From NCBI RefSeq assembly GCF_027257975.1, contig NZ_JANZKX010000003.1, forward strand, positions 310,001 through 374,000: 64,000 bases of DNA, given 5' to 3'. Numbering within the stretch: the stretch's first letter is position 1; the number at the start of each line of letters is the position of its first letter. The translations under genes were made by a program, and so were the position numbers. Below are positions 16,013-26,700 of this stretch, piece after piece. Origin of the DNA: Pelomonas sp. BJYL3 (GTDB lineage Bacteria > Pseudomonadota > Gammaproteobacteria > Burkholderiales > Burkholderiaceae_C). The notes beneath the pieces are model-generated. The model was not told where the DNA came from. It did not search any database and saw only the letters and a program-made list of their open reading frames with translations.

Positions 16013-17320
16013 TCAGCGGCCTTCGTAGGCCAGGGTGCCGGCCACGACGGTGGCCTTCACGCGGCCGGGCAGCTCGAAGCCGCTGACCTCGAAGGCGAAG
16101 GGCGTGTGCGTGCCCTGGCTCAGCAGCTGAGCCGGCTCCACGGCCCAGCGGGCGCCGGCATCGAAGAGGCAGAGATCGGCCACGCCGCCCTCCACCAGGC
16201 GGCCTGCGCTGGCCGACAGCGAGCCCAGGGCATTGCCCAGCACCCGCACCGGCTCGCTGCTGACCACGGCCAGCGCGCGGGCCAGGGGCAGGCCCTCGTC
16301 CTCGGCCCACTTGAGGGCCACGCTCAGCAGCAGCTCCAGCCCGGTGGCGCCGGGGGTGGCCTCGGCGAAGGGCACGTTCTTCTCGTCGGCGCTGACGGGC
16401 ATGTGGTCCGACACCAGCGCGTCGATCGTGCCCTCGGCCAGCGCGGTGCGCAGGGCGTCGCGGTCACGGCCCTGGCGCAGCGGCGGCGTCAGGCGCATGG
16501 CGGTGTTGAAGTAGCCGATGTCGACGTCGGTCAGGCACAGGGAGTTGATGGACACGTCCGCCGTCACCGGCAGGCCTTCCTGCTTCGCGGCGCGCAGCAG
16601 CGCCACGCCCGCCGCGCTGGACAGGCGGCACAGGTGCACGCGGGCGCCGGTGGCGCGCATCAGCTCGAAGATGGTGTGCAGGGCGATGGTCTCGGCCGTC
16701 ACCGGCAGGCCGGAGAGGCCCAGGCGCGTGGCCACGGCGCCGCTGGCGGCCACGCCGCCCGAGAGCCAGGGGTCCAGGGGATGCAGCCACACGGTGTAGT
16801 CGTAGGTGGCCGCGTACTGCAGGGCGCGCTGCAGGAACTGCGTGTTGCGGATGGGCACCTCGGCCTGCGAGAAGCCCACGCAGCCGGCCTCGGTGAGCTC
16901 GGCCATCTCGGTCAGCTGCTCGCCCTTGAGGCCGCGGGTCAGCGCGCCCAGGGGGAAGAGCCGGCACATGCTGAGCTTGCGGGCGCGGAACTTGAGCATC
17001 TCGACGAGGCCGGGCTCGTCCAGCGTTGGATCGGTGTCCGGCGGGCAGACGAGGCTGGTGATGCCGCCCGCGGCGGCCGCGGCCAGCTCGGTCTCCAGCA
17101 TGCCTTCGTGCTCATGGCCGGGCTCGCGCAGGCGGGCGCAGAGGTCCACCAGGCCGGGGGCCACCACGAGGCCGGTGGCGTCGATCACGCGCTGCGCGTC
17201 GAAGTCCGGGGGCACCTCGCCCAGCGCCACGATGCGGCCGGCAGCAATGGCCAGGTCGCCCACACGGTCCAGGCCCGAGGCCGCATCCACCAGGCGGCCG
17301 TTCTTGATCAGGATCTTCAC
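16013..17320 (-). CDS. pyrC': dihydroorotase-like subunit without zinc motif (PyrC')
   Basis: The 435-residue protein has the amidohydrolase fold of dihydroorotase, but the metal-binding DxHxHxRxP motif reads DLCARLREP (residues 59-67), so both zinc histidines are replaced by C61 and R63. In pseudomonads and relatives such inactive PyrC' proteins are structural partners of aspartate transcarbamoylase and are needed to assemble the PyrB dodecamer. Position 14 bases after pyrB supports that role here. The start is GTG at 17320, preceded by CGGAGA; an open frame further upstream runs into pyrB and is rejected. A catalytically active dihydroorotase must then be encoded elsewhere. Confidence 0.9.
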   Translation of the reverse strand: MKILIKNGRLVDAASGLDRVGDLAIAAGRIVALGEVPPDFDAQRVIDATGLVVAPGLVDLCARLREPGHEHEGMLETELAAAAAGGITSLVCPPDTDPTLDEPGLVEMLKFRARKLSMCRLFPLGALTRGLKGEQLTEMAELTEAGCVGFSQAEVPIRNTQFLQRALQYAATYDYTVWLHPLDPWLSGGVAASGAVATRLGLSGLPVTAETIALHTIFELMRATGARVHLCRLSSAAGVALLRAAKQEGLPVTADVSINSLCLTDVDIGYFNTAMRLTPPLRQGRDRDALRTALAEGTIDALVSDHMPVSADEKNVPFAEATPGATGLELLLSVALKWAEDEGLPLARALAVVSSEPVRVLGNALGSLSASAGRLVEGGVADLCLFDAGARWAVEPAQLLSQGTHTPFAFEVSGFELPGRVKATVVAGTLAYEGR

Positions 17321-17334
17321 TTGCTGTTCTCCGC

Positions 17335-18291
17335 TCAGTTGCCGGCCAGGATGCTCATCACGGCCATGCGCACCGCGATGCCGAAGGTCACCTGGGGCAG
17401 GATCACGCTCTGCTGGCCGTCGGCCACCTCGGAGGCGATCTCCACGCCGCGGTTGATGGGGCCCGGGTGCATGACGATGGCATCGGGCTTGGCCAGCTGC
17501 AGCTTCTCGGGCGTGAGGCCGAAGCTCTTGAAGAACTCGCCGGTGCTGGGCAGCATGGCGCCGTTCATGCGCTCGTTCTGCAGGCGCAGCATGATGATGA
17601 CGTCGGCGTCCTTGATGCCGGACTCCAGGTCGTGGCACACGCGCACGCCCATCTCGCGCAGGTCCCCCGGCACCAGGGTCTTGGGGCCCACGGCGCGGAT
17701 CTCGGGCACGCCGAGGATGTTCAGCGCATGGATGTCGGAGCGGGCCACGCGCGAGTGCACGATGTCCCCGACGATGGCCACCGTCAGGTTGCGGAAGTCC
17801 TTCTTGTAGTGACGGATGGTGTACATGTCCAGCAGGCCCTGCGTGGGGTGGGCATGCCGGCCGTCACCGGCGTTGACCACGTGCACGTGCGGCGCGCAGT
17901 GCTGGGCGATCAGGTAGGGCGCGCCGCTCTCGCTGTGGCGCACCACGAACATGTCGGCGTGCATGGCCGAGAGGTTGGCCACGGTGTCCAGCAGGGTCTC
18001 GCCCTTGGCGGTGGAGCTGCGGGCGATGTCGAGGTTGATCACGTCCGCCGAGAGCCGCTTGGCGGCGATCTCGAAGGTGGTGCGGGTGCGGGTGCTGTTC
18101 TCGAAGAAGAGGTTGAACACCGACTTGCCGCGCAGCAGGGGCACCTTCTTGACCTCGCGGTCATTGACCGACAGGAAGGTGCCGGCGGTGTCCAGGATCT
18201 GGTGGATGACGGCCTGGGGCAGGCCCTCGATGGAGAGCAGGTGCACCAGCTCGCCGTGCGTGTTCAGCTGGGGATTGCGCTTGGACAGCAT
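17335..18291 (-). CDS. pyrB: aspartate carbamoyltransferase catalytic subunit
   Basis: The 318-residue enzyme condenses carbamoyl phosphate and aspartate, the committed step of pyrimidine synthesis. The carbamoyl-phosphate loop [13 protein letters not shown] (about 62-74), [12 protein letters not shown] mid-protein and [13 protein letters not shown] near the C-terminus are all intact. The length fits class A ATCases, which pair with PyrC'. The gene starts five bases after pyrR ends and is followed by the zinc-motif-less PyrC'. Expression is likely tuned by the upstream PyrR or by UTP levels, but no attenuator was recognised. Confidence 0.97.
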   Translation of the reverse strand: MLSKRNPQLNTHGELVHLLSIEGLPQAVIHQILDTAGTFLSVNDREVKKVPLLRGKSVFNLFFENSTRTRTTFEIAAKRLSADVINLDIARSSTAKGETLLDTVANLSAMHADMFVVRHSESGAPYLIAQHCAPHVHVVNAGDGRHAHPTQGLLDMYTIRHYKKDFRNLTVAIVGDIVHSRVARSDIHALNILGVPEIRAVGPKTLVPGDLREMGVRVCHDLESGIKDADVIIMLRLQNERMNGAMLPSTGEFFKSFGLTPEKLQLAKPDAIVMHPGPINRGVEIASEVADGQQSVILPQVTFGIAVRMAVMSILAGN

Positions 18292-18296
18292 GGGGC

Positions 18297-18802
<506 letters not shown>

Positions 18803-18806
<4 letters not shown>

Positions 18807-19264
18807 GAATGCTCTCGGAAGTACTGTTCAAGAATGAGGGCGGCCGAGGTGGAGTCCACATCGCGGGCGCCCAGGCTCTCGGCCTCGACGCTGGTGTAGC
18901 GCTCGTCCACCTCGTAGACGCGCAATCGGAATCGGCCCTTGAGCTGGCGCCCGAAACGCCGCGCGGCCTGGGTCATCTCGTGCTCGGCGCCGTCCGGATG
19001 GAAGGGCACGCCGATCACCAGCGCGTCCGGCTGCCAGTCCCGGATCAGCCGGGCGATGGCCTCGAAGCGGGCCTCGCCGCTGACGGTGATGGCGCGCAGG
19101 GGTTCGGCCTGCTTGAGCATCACATGGCCCTTGGCGACGCCGATGCGGCGGGTGCCGAAGTCAAAGGCCAGCAGGGAGGCCGGCGGGGGAAGTTCGGAAA
19201 AAGCTGCAGTGGAGGCGCTGGGCGCGGGGGAGGCGTTCGAGGAGGTGGAGCGGTCGGCGCTCAT
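18803..19264 (-). CDS. ruvX: Holliday junction resolvase-like RuvX (YqgF)
   Basis: The 153-residue protein has the RNase H-like fold: LLAFDFGTRRIGVAKG, then DALVIGVPFHPDG, and VYEVDERYTSVEAE near the end with the acidic active-site residues. YqgF/RuvX is implicated in pre-16S rRNA 5' processing in E. coli and annotated as a Holliday junction resolvase. A Ser/Ala/Pro-rich stretch of about 28 residues precedes the fold, so the true start could be later, but the ATG at 19264 overlaps the yqgE stop by four bases as expected for this operon. Confidence 0.94.
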
Positions 19265-19839
19265 GCGTGCCCCGCCTCCGTGCTCAGCATGCGCGGGTCG
19301 ATGCCCAACAGGCCCAGGGCCCGCTCGTAGCGCTGCTCGACGGGGGTCTCGAAGATGATCTCCGGCGTGGCGTCCACGGTGAGCCAGCCGTTGCGGCCGA
19401 TCTCTTCCTCCAGCTGGCCGGCGGCCCAGCCGCTGTAGCCCAGGGTCACGAGGAGCTTGCGCGGGCCGGCGCCGTGGCTGAGGGCCTCCAGCACGTCGCG
19501 GCTGGTGGTCATCTCCAGGCCGCCGGGGATGGCCAGGGTGGCGTTGTAGTGGCCGCCCTGCTCGTCCAGGCGCTCGTGCAGCACGAAGCCGCGCTCGGTC
19601 TGCACCGGGCCGCCGTAGAACACGGGGCGGGCGGCCAGGTCTTCATCGGGCAGGGCCAGCTCGACCTTCTCGAAGAGATGGCCCACGGTCAGGGAGATGG
19701 GCTTGTTGATCACCAGGCCCAGCGCGCCCTTCTCGTTGTGCTCGCACATGTAGACCACGGAGCCCGCGAAGGCATCGTCGGCCATGCCGGGCATGGCGAT
19801 GAGGAACTGGTTGGTCAGGTCGATGCGGTCCTTGGACAT
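19261..19839 (-). CDS. YqgE/AlgH family protein
   Basis: The 192-residue protein matches UPF0301 (YqgE, AlgH): NQFLIAMPGMADDAFAGSV, then YMCEHNEKGALGLVINKP, FYGGPVQTERGFVLH and LVTLGYSGWAAGQLEEEI. Its function is unknown; AlgH was linked to alginate regulation in Pseudomonas. It is the first gene of the operon with ruvX, overlapping it by four bases. A TAAAAT hexamer sits exactly six bases before the ATG with no Shine-Dalgarno sequence, which suggests the whole pyr operon starts from a leaderless mRNA. Confidence 0.93.
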   Translation of the reverse strand: MSKDRIDLTNQFLIAMPGMADDAFAGSVVYMCEHNEKGALGLVINKPISLTVGHLFEKVELALPDEDLAARPVFYGGPVQTERGFVLHERLDEQGGHYNATLAIPGGLEMTTSRDVLEALSHGAGPRKLLVTLGYSGWAAGQLEEEIGRNGWLTVDATPEIIFETPVEQRYERALGLLGIDPRMLSTEAGHA

Positions 19840-19845
19840 GGGGGC

Positions 19846-19851
19846 ATTTTA
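19846..19851 (-). promoter_or_regulatory. -10-like box six bases before yqgE ATG
   Basis: TAAAAT on the minus strand is followed by a six-base spacer of G/C and then the ATG at 19839. It is the best -10 match of the leaderless-type sites here and probably drives yqgE-ruvX-pyrR-pyrB-pyrC'-plsC. Confidence 0.5.
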
Positions 19852-19897
19852 AGGGCTGGCTGTTCGGCCGCCTTCTGATCGCGGACACTCCGGGCCC

Positions 19898-21355
19898 ATG
19901 CGACACGACAAATCCCTGGTCTGGTTCCGTCGCGACCTGCGCGCCGAGGACCACGCCGCCCTCTACCACGCCCTGAAGTACAGCCGCCAGGTGGTCTGTG
20001 TCTTCGTGCTGGACACCGAGATCCTGGACGCCCTGCCCCGCCGCGACCGCCGCGTGGCCTTCATCCTGCAGTCCCTGGAAGCCCTGGACCATGCGCTGGC
20101 CGCCCTGCAGCCGGGCGCCGGCCTGGTGGTGCGCCATGGCATCGCACGCGACGAGATCCCGCGCCTCGCCGCCGAGCTGGGGGTGGACGCCGTCTACTGC
20201 AACCATGACGACGAGCCCGCCGCCCTGGCCCGTGACGCCCAGGTCAGCCAGGCCCTGGCCCGGCAGCGCCGAGCGTTCCTGAGCTTCAAGGACCACGTCA
20301 TCTTCGAGCGCAGCGAGGTGCTGACCGGCCAGGGCAAGCCTTATGGCGTGTTCACGCCCTACAAGAACGCCTGGCTGCGGCAGCTCACGCCCTTCTTCCT
20401 CTCCAGCTATCCGGTCCACCGCTACGCCGCAGCCCTGGCGCCCTGCCCGGCGCGCGGCGTGCCCGGCCTGGCCAGCATCGGCTTCGAACCCCTGGAGCTG
20501 CCGCCCCTGCTCAGCGGCGGCAGTGCGCGCGCCGAGGCCCTGTTTCAGGACTTCCTGGGCCGCATGGACCGCTACGACCGGCAGCGCGACTTCCCCGCCT
20601 TCAAGGGCCCAAGCTACCTCAGCGTGCACCTGCGCTTCGGCACGGTCTCCATCCGCCACCTGGCCCGCGAGGCCTGGACACGGGCGCAGGCGGGCGATGC
20701 GGGCGCGGGCGTGTGGCTCTCCGAGCTGATCTGGCGGGACTTCTACCACCAGGTGCTGCACCACCATCCCCAGGTCGTGACGCAGGCCTTCCGACCCGAG
20801 TACGACCGCATCGAATGGGCCAGCGGCCCGGAGGCCGAGGCGCACTTCGCGGCCTGGTGCGAAGGTCGGACGGGCTACCCGCTGGTCGACGCCGCCATGC
20901 GCCAGCTCAACGAGACGGGCTACATGCACAACCGCCTGCGCATGGTCACGGCCAGCTTCCTCGTGAAGGATCTGGGCATCGACTGGCGCCGCGGCGAGGC
21001 CTACTTCGCCCGGCAGCTGCTGGACTTCGACCTTGCCGCCAACAACGGCGGCTGGCAGTGGGCAGCCTCCAGCGGCTGCGATGCCCAGCCCTACTTCCGC
21101 ATCTTCAACCCGGTCAGCCAGAGCGAGAAGTTCGACCCCGAGGCCCGCTTCATCGAACGCTATGTGCCCGAGCTGGCCGCCCTGCCCCCGGCGCTGCGCC
21201 ATGCCCCCTGGGAGGCGCCGCCCCTGGCCCTGCAGGCCGCGGGCGTGGTGCTGGGGCGCGACTACCCGGCGCCCGTCGTGCGCCATGACGAAGCCCGCGC
21301 CACGACCCTGGCGCGCTACGCCGTGGTCAAGTCGCGGGCGCTGCCGGACGCCTGA
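19898..21355 (+). CDS. phrB: deoxyribodipyrimidine photolyase
   Basis: The 485-residue enzyme repairs cyclobutane pyrimidine dimers using blue light and FADH-. It begins KSLVWFRRDLRAEDHAAL, typical of the N-terminal antenna domain, and has the FAD and DNA-binding stretch GYPLVDAAMRQLNETGYMHN followed by RRGEAYFARQLLDFDLAANN and GWQWAASSGCDAQPYFRIFN. Length and motifs fit class I CPD photolyases rather than cryptochromes. It is divergent from yqgE and converges with the alpha/beta hydrolase gene with six bases between stops. No SOS box was seen in the short upstream gap. Confidence 0.95.
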   Translation: MRHDKSLVWFRRDLRAEDHAALYHALKYSRQVVCVFVLDTEILDALPRRDRRVAFILQSLEALDHALAALQPGAGLVVRHGIARDEIPRLAAELGVDAVYCNHDDEPAALARDAQVSQALARQRRAFLSFKDHVIFERSEVLTGQGKPYGVFTPYKNAWLRQLTPFFLSSYPVHRYAAALAPCPARGVPGLASIGFEPLELPPLLSGGSARAEALFQDFLGRMDRYDRQRDFPAFKGPSYLSVHLRFGTVSIRHLAREAWTRAQAGDAGAGVWLSELIWRDFYHQVLHHHPQVVTQAFRPEYDRIEWASGPEAEAHFAAWCEGRTGYPLVDAAMRQLNETGYMHNRLRMVTASFLVKDLGIDWRRGEAYFARQLLDFDLAANNGGWQWAASSGCDAQPYFRIFNPVSQSEKFDPEARFIERYVPELAALPPALRHAPWEAPPLALQAAGVVLGRDYPAPVVRHDEARATTLARYAVVKSRALPDA

Positions 21356-21361
21356 GCGGCC

Positions 21362-22429
21362 TCAGGGCGGCGAGGCGGGCTGGAAGCGGTTCAGCAGCGC
21401 GGCATGGCGCTGCGGCCAGGCCTGCAGCTCACGGGCGTCCCCCTCCAGCACCTCGCGCACGAAGGCCAGGGTCAGCTCGCGCGTGGCCGCCTTGACCCGC
21501 GGGTTGAGCTCGACGCCGCCCGTGCCGCTGCGGTCGGTGAAGATGCTGTGCGAGCCCCCCTTGAAGACGGCCAGGGCCTTGGACGGCCCGCCGGTGGCCT
21601 CGAAGACCTGCAGGCGGTCGCTGGCGGGCGAGTAGTAGCCGGGGATGCGGATGACATCCTCGGTGGCCGTGACATGCAGCGTGGGAACGCGCACGCCGGC
21701 CAGGATGCGCTGCGGGTCGGGCTCGCCATAGAAGGGCGGCGCCGAGATCACGATGGCGGCGCGCAGCCGCGGCTCCGCCAGGTCCACCGCCTGGCCCTGG
21801 CGCTGCACCTGCGCGCCGGCCAGCAGCAAGGTGGTGTTGGCACCGTAGGAATGACCGGCGGCGATGATGGCGTCCCGGCGGATCAGTGCACCGTGGTCGC
21901 CGGCCAGGACCTGGTCCAGCGCGAAGCGGACGTCCCGCACCCGGTTCAGCGCCTCGTCTTCCTGGGCCGCGCCCTGCAGGCGCCCGACCAGCTGCAGCGG
22001 ATTGCCCGACCACAGGCTGCGGTCCGAGCCCACATGCTGCACGTGCAGGGCGGCGATGCCCTGCGAGGCCCAGAAGGCGCCCAGATAGCTGTAGCCCCGG
22101 CGCGAGCCGCCGATGCCATGCGAGAAGACCACCAGCGGGACGGGCGCCCCCGCCGAGGCGGACTCCGGCCAGTAGAGCCGCACGGGCACGGCGCGGCCGC
22201 GGCTGGCGTCCGTCCAGTCGAAGTCCAGGGTCTGGACACCCGGCAGCGCGGCGACATCCGCCCGCCCCAGGCCCACCGCCGAAGCGCCGGCGGCCTGCGC
22301 CTCGGCCGCCGCCGGATGGCGTGATTCCGGATGCCAGGCCTGCGCGCCCCAGGCGCCCAGCAGGGCCGCCACGACCGACACGCCAACCAGCAGCCGCCGA
22401 ATTCCCGGTTTCAAAGCCCGCACGCTCAT
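21362..22429 (-). CDS. membrane-anchored alpha/beta hydrolase
   Basis: The 355-residue protein has one N-terminal membrane segment (about residues 11-30), a linker, then an alpha/beta hydrolase domain with FSHGIGGSRRGYSYLGAF (oxyanion region), the nucleophile elbow AAGHSYGANT and the ATEDVIRIPGYY acid region; a late GGSHSIFTDR supplies the likely catalytic histidine. It resembles PAF-acetylhydrolase/chlorophyllase-like proteins. The frame is open 13 codons earlier, but ATG 22429 has AGGGAG nine bases before it and begins a compact anchor. The active site probably faces the periplasm. Substrate unknown. Confidence 0.82.
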   Translation of the reverse strand: MSVRALKPGIRRLLVGVSVVAALLGAWGAQAWHPESRHPAAAEAQAAGASAVGLGRADVAALPGVQTLDFDWTDASRGRAVPVRLYWPESASAGAPVPLVVFSHGIGGSRRGYSYLGAFWASQGIAALHVQHVGSDRSLWSGNPLQLVGRLQGAAQEDEALNRVRDVRFALDQVLAGDHGALIRRDAIIAAGHSYGANTTLLLAGAQVQRQGQAVDLAEPRLRAAIVISAPPFYGEPDPQRILAGVRVPTLHVTATEDVIRIPGYYSPASDRLQVFEATGGPSKALAVFKGGSHSIFTDRSGTGGVELNPRVKAATRELTLAFVREVLEGDARELQAWPQRHAALLNRFQPASPP

Positions 22430-22666
22430 GCTCCAACTCCCTGCCGCGGCAGCCCAGACACCGGCCACCCAACGGTCCGCCAGCTTGACAGCGGGGGCGC
22501 CGCAGCGCCGAAGGTCATGGGGCTTGCAGCGGCTCGCGGCGTGGAATCAGGCCGAGTTCAGGCGGCATCCATGGCCTGCAGGCGTGCTTGGGGGGACGTC
22601 AGCCCGCCTTGAGGAGGCCGGCCGGAAAGGATGTCGCACAGAGGCCCGGGAGGCCTTCCTGCAGGC

Positions 22667-23707
22667 TCAGAACAGCTCGATGTCGCTGTGCTGTTCCTGT
22701 TCCTTCATCTCGCCCACCCGGACCAGCTCCGCATGGCTGTGGACCTGGTTGCGGCCGTGAGACTTGGCGTGATAGACGGCCTTGTCGGCCCGCTCGAAGG
22801 CGCTGGCGGGGGTGTCGCCGCCACGGACTTCGGTGAAGCCGACGCTGACGGTGATGTGACCGATCTGCGGGAAGCCGTAGGCCTCGGTGTTGTGGCGCAG
22901 GCGCTCGAAGGCGTGGGCCGCATCCTGCTCGTCGGCGCAGCGCATCAGCACCACGAACTCCTCGCCGCCGAAGCGGTAGAGCAGGTCATTGAAACGGAAG
23001 CTGTTGCGCATGAGGCGAGACAGCAGCAGCAGGACTTCATCGCCGATCAGGTGGCCGAAGCGGTCGTTGACCTGCTTGAAGTGGTCGATGTCGATGACGC
23101 CCAGCCACCAGTGCGGATGGGCGGGCTCATGGCGACGGCCATCCTCGGCCTGCACGCTGCTGGGACTCAGGGGCAGCTCGCTGACGGCCTTCAGGAAGCT
23201 CTCGTCGAAGGTCTTGCGGTTGAGCAGGCCGGTGAGGGTGTCGCGCTCGCTGTAGTCCAGCAGGCCCTGGAAGTTGTGATAGATGCGCAGGATGCTGCCC
23301 ACCGTGCGCTGCTCCGACGGCGTCAGCAGCTCCAGGGAACGCACCTCCAGCACGCCGATGACCTCGCGGTCGGTCTGCAGCGGGAAGAGCGTCTCGTGGT
23401 GGCCGTCCTCCAGCTCGCTCTGCAGGATGGTGCGGCTGTCCAGGCACAGATGGCGCTGCGGGAAGGCCTCCAGCAGGGGCAGGCGGCCGGGCTCGGTCCA
23501 GAGGGAATCGGCGGTGGCCACGGCGTCGTCGGCGGCCAGGCGGGCCCGGGTCAGCCAGCGCTGCTGGCCGGGCTCGCCCACACAGCGGTAGATGGCCACG
23601 GAGACCGGCTCCAGCAGGTCGCGCAGGGCCGAGACCAGGGTGACGTCCATGACGTCCCGGTCCCGGAACCCGGTCAACTCTGCCAGATGCTCAACGACTT
23701 CGGACAT
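22667..23707 (-). CDS. GAF-like diguanylate cyclase
   Basis: The 346-residue protein has an N-terminal half of about 150 residues resembling a GAF domain (FPLQTDREVIGVLEVRS) and a C-terminal GGDEF domain with the active site GGEEF (residues 247-251). RFND five residues before it is a product-inhibition I-site (RxxD), so it should make c-di-GMP and be feedback-inhibited. It is soluble. The start lies 74 bases after the chpA stop on the same strand, with no terminator seen between, so it may be read with the pilus chemosensory operon and connect it to c-di-GMP. Confidence 0.92.
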   Translation of the reverse strand: MSEVVEHLAELTGFRDRDVMDVTLVSALRDLLEPVSVAIYRCVGEPGQQRWLTRARLAADDAVATADSLWTEPGRLPLLEAFPQRHLCLDSRTILQSELEDGHHETLFPLQTDREVIGVLEVRSLELLTPSEQRTVGSILRIYHNFQGLLDYSERDTLTGLLNRKTFDESFLKAVSELPLSPSSVQAEDGRRHEPAHPHWWLGVIDIDHFKQVNDRFGHLIGDEVLLLLSRLMRNSFRFNDLLYRFGGEEFVVLMRCADEQDAAHAFERLRHNTEAYGFPQIGHITVSVGFTEVRGGDTPASAFERADKAVYHAKSHGRNQVHSHAELVRVGEMKEQEQHSDIELF

Positions 23708-23781
23708 GACGGCCTGTCAGGACGCTCCGGGCCCGGAGGCCTTCAGGAAACGAGGAACTTGAGGTCAAGGGCAGCCTGGCA

Positions 23782-26700
23782 TCAGGCGGCCGCATTTTCC
23801 TCGGCAGTGTAGCGAGCAATGAGGCTCAGCAGCAGGTCCTCGTCATAGGGCTTGCCCAGATAGTCGTCGACTCCCAATTCGTGCGCATAGTCGCGATGCT
23901 TCTGCGCAATCCGCGAGGTGATCATGATCACCGGCAAGGCCTTGAGGCGCGGATCGGCGCGAAGATTGCGGACCAGGTCGAAGCCGTCCATGCGCGGCAT
24001 CTCGATGTCGGAGAGCACCACGCCGGGCAGTTCGTCCGCGGCCAGCTGCTCCATGGCATCCAGGCCGTCCTTGGCCAGCTTGACGCGATAGCCTTCCCGC
24101 TCCAGCAGACGCTGGGTGACGCGGCGCACGGTCAGGGAGTCGTCGACCACCAGCACCAGCGGCGGCAGCTTCTCCTCGACCACCACCGAGGCCTGGGCCG
24201 CCAGGGCGGCAGCATCCGCGCGGACCAGGGCCTGCGCATGCTCGCCGTAGACGTTGGCCAGGGCCACCGGGTTGTAGATCAGGGCCACGTCGCCCGAGGC
24301 CAGCAGGCTGATGCCGGCCAGACCCGGCACGTGGATCAGCTGCGGGCCGAGGTTCTTGACCACGACTTCCTGGTTGCCGATCACTTCGTCCACGTGCAGC
24401 GCGACGCGCTGGTGGGCGCTGCGCACCAGCACCACCGAGGCGGTGCGGCCATGGATGTGCCCGCGCTCGCCGGCCTGCAGCAGGCCGCCCAGCCAGTACA
24501 TGGGCACGGTCATCTCGCCCAGGCGCAGCTCGCCGTCTTCGTAGCCCTTCTCGACCTGGGGCGGCGGCAGGCGCAGCACGGAGTCGATCAGGTTGGCCGG
24601 CACGGCCACGATCAGCTCGCCGCAACGCAGCTGCACGACCTGGGTCAGCGCGGTGGTCAGAGGCACGCGCAGCGCAAAGCTGGTGCCCATGCCTTCGCGG
24701 CTCTGGGTCTCGACATAGCCGCCCAGGGTGTTGACCTCGGATCGGACCACGTCCATGCCCACGCCACGGCCGGCCAGCTCGGTGACCTCGTGGGCGGTGG
24801 AGAAGCCGGGGGCGAAGATCAGGCCCATCAGCTGCTCGTCGGTGAGCTGGGCGTCCGGCTTGATCAGGCCCTGGCTCACGCCGCGCTCGCGGATGCGGGG
24901 CAGGTTGAGGCCGGCGCCGTCGTCGGTGAAGCGCAGCACGACCTCGTTGCCTTCCTGGGCCAGCATCACATGGATGTGGCCAACGGCGGGCTTGCCGGCG
25001 GCCTCGCGCTTCTCGGGCGACTCGATGCCGTGGATCACGCTGTTGCGCAGCAGATGCTCGAAGGCGCCGATCAGGCGCTCCAGCACGGAACGGTCCAGTT
25101 CCACATGGCCGCCGGAGATCTCCAGCTGCACCTGCTTGCCCACCTCGCGGGAGGCCTGGCGCACCACGCGGTGCATACGCTCCGCGAGGGACTCGAACTC
25201 CACCATCCGGGTGCGCAGCAGGTCGTCCTGCAGCTCGCGGGTCAGTCGCGACTGGCCGGCCAGTTCATCTTCACCCAGCTGCACATTGCGCAGCAGGCTT
25301 CGCTGCACCGTGGCCACGTCGTTCACCGACTCGGCCATCATGCGGGTCAGTTCCTGGAAGCGGGTGTAGCGGTCGAATTCCAGCGGGTCGAAGTCACGGC
25401 CCAGCTGCTTGGCCACCTCGCGGCTGGAGCCCATCTGGGCTTCGGCCTGCACTTCCAGCTCGCGGAGCTGGGCGCGCAGACGCTCCAGGTTGTCCTCCAG
25501 GTCGACCAGGGCGGTCTTCATCGCACCGAGTTCGCCTTCCAGGCGGGCGCGGCGGATCGAGACTTCACCGGCCTGCGTGGCCATGCGCTCCAGCACCGGG
25601 CCGCGCACGCGCACCACGGACTGGGCCTGGGACAGCATGGCGCTGTCGGATTCCAGTTCCTTGCCGGCGGCGAACTGCGCCCACTCGATGGGCTTGCTGA
25701 CCACCGGCGCGGGGGCCGGCGCTGCCACCACCGGCGGCAGCTCGCCAAAGGCGGAGAGCAGCTCCTCGGACAGGGGCTCGACCGCGGGCAGCGCTTCGGC
25801 GGCGGCCTCGGGCAGCAGGGTGTCGGCGGCGGGAACCGGCTCGCTCGGCAGGGCAGGCTCGGCCAGTTCCGGCGCCAGGGCGTCGACGGCCAGGGCATCG
25901 GCCGGGGCCTGGTCTGGGCTTTCGGCGGGGGCCGGGCTGCCGAGGACAGTCTCGGCAAGCGGAACCTCGACCGCTTCGACCACTTCGACGGACTCGCTGG
26001 GGCTCTGCACCTCGGGCACGGGCACCGGGGGAACAGGCGCCGCGGGCACGGCCGGGGCAGCGGCCATCACGGGAGCGGGAGCCGGCATCGGGGCCGCGCC
26101 ACCGCCCTTGAGGCGTTCACGCAGGCGCTCGAAGGCGGCTTCCAGGCCGTCGGCATCGTCCTGCAGGGCCATCACGCTGCCGGCATCGAGGCCGGCATCG
26201 GCGAGAACGCGTTCGATGGACGATTCCAGCTGGTGGGCCAGCTCGCCCAGTTGCATGGCACCCGCCAGGCGTGCACCACCCTTGAAGGTGTGCAGATGAC
26301 GCATGCAGGCCGCGGCACGGCTGGGGTCGCCCGGGGCGGCCTGCCATTCGCGCATGGCGGCATGCAGGCTGCGCAGCAGATCGTCGGCCTCTTCCTCGAA
26401 GATGGGGAAGAGCTCGTCGTCGATGTGATCGACCTCGCCCACCGGGAATTCCTCGGCGGCAGGTGCGGCGGCAGGTGCGGGAGCCGGGGCCGCGGGCAGC
26501 TCGGCGGGCAGTTCGTCCAGGGCCGGCAGCGCCTCGGCCGACAGCTCGGCCGCATCGGCCTGCAGCTCTTCGGTCGAGACCATGGCGGCGAGCTGGTCAT
26601 AGTCGCTGTCCGTGGCGTCGGCCAGCGGATCGCGGCGGTCCAGGGGCTCGTAGGCCTGCAGGGCCTCGATCAGGCCCGGCTCCACCGGCTTCAGGAAACC

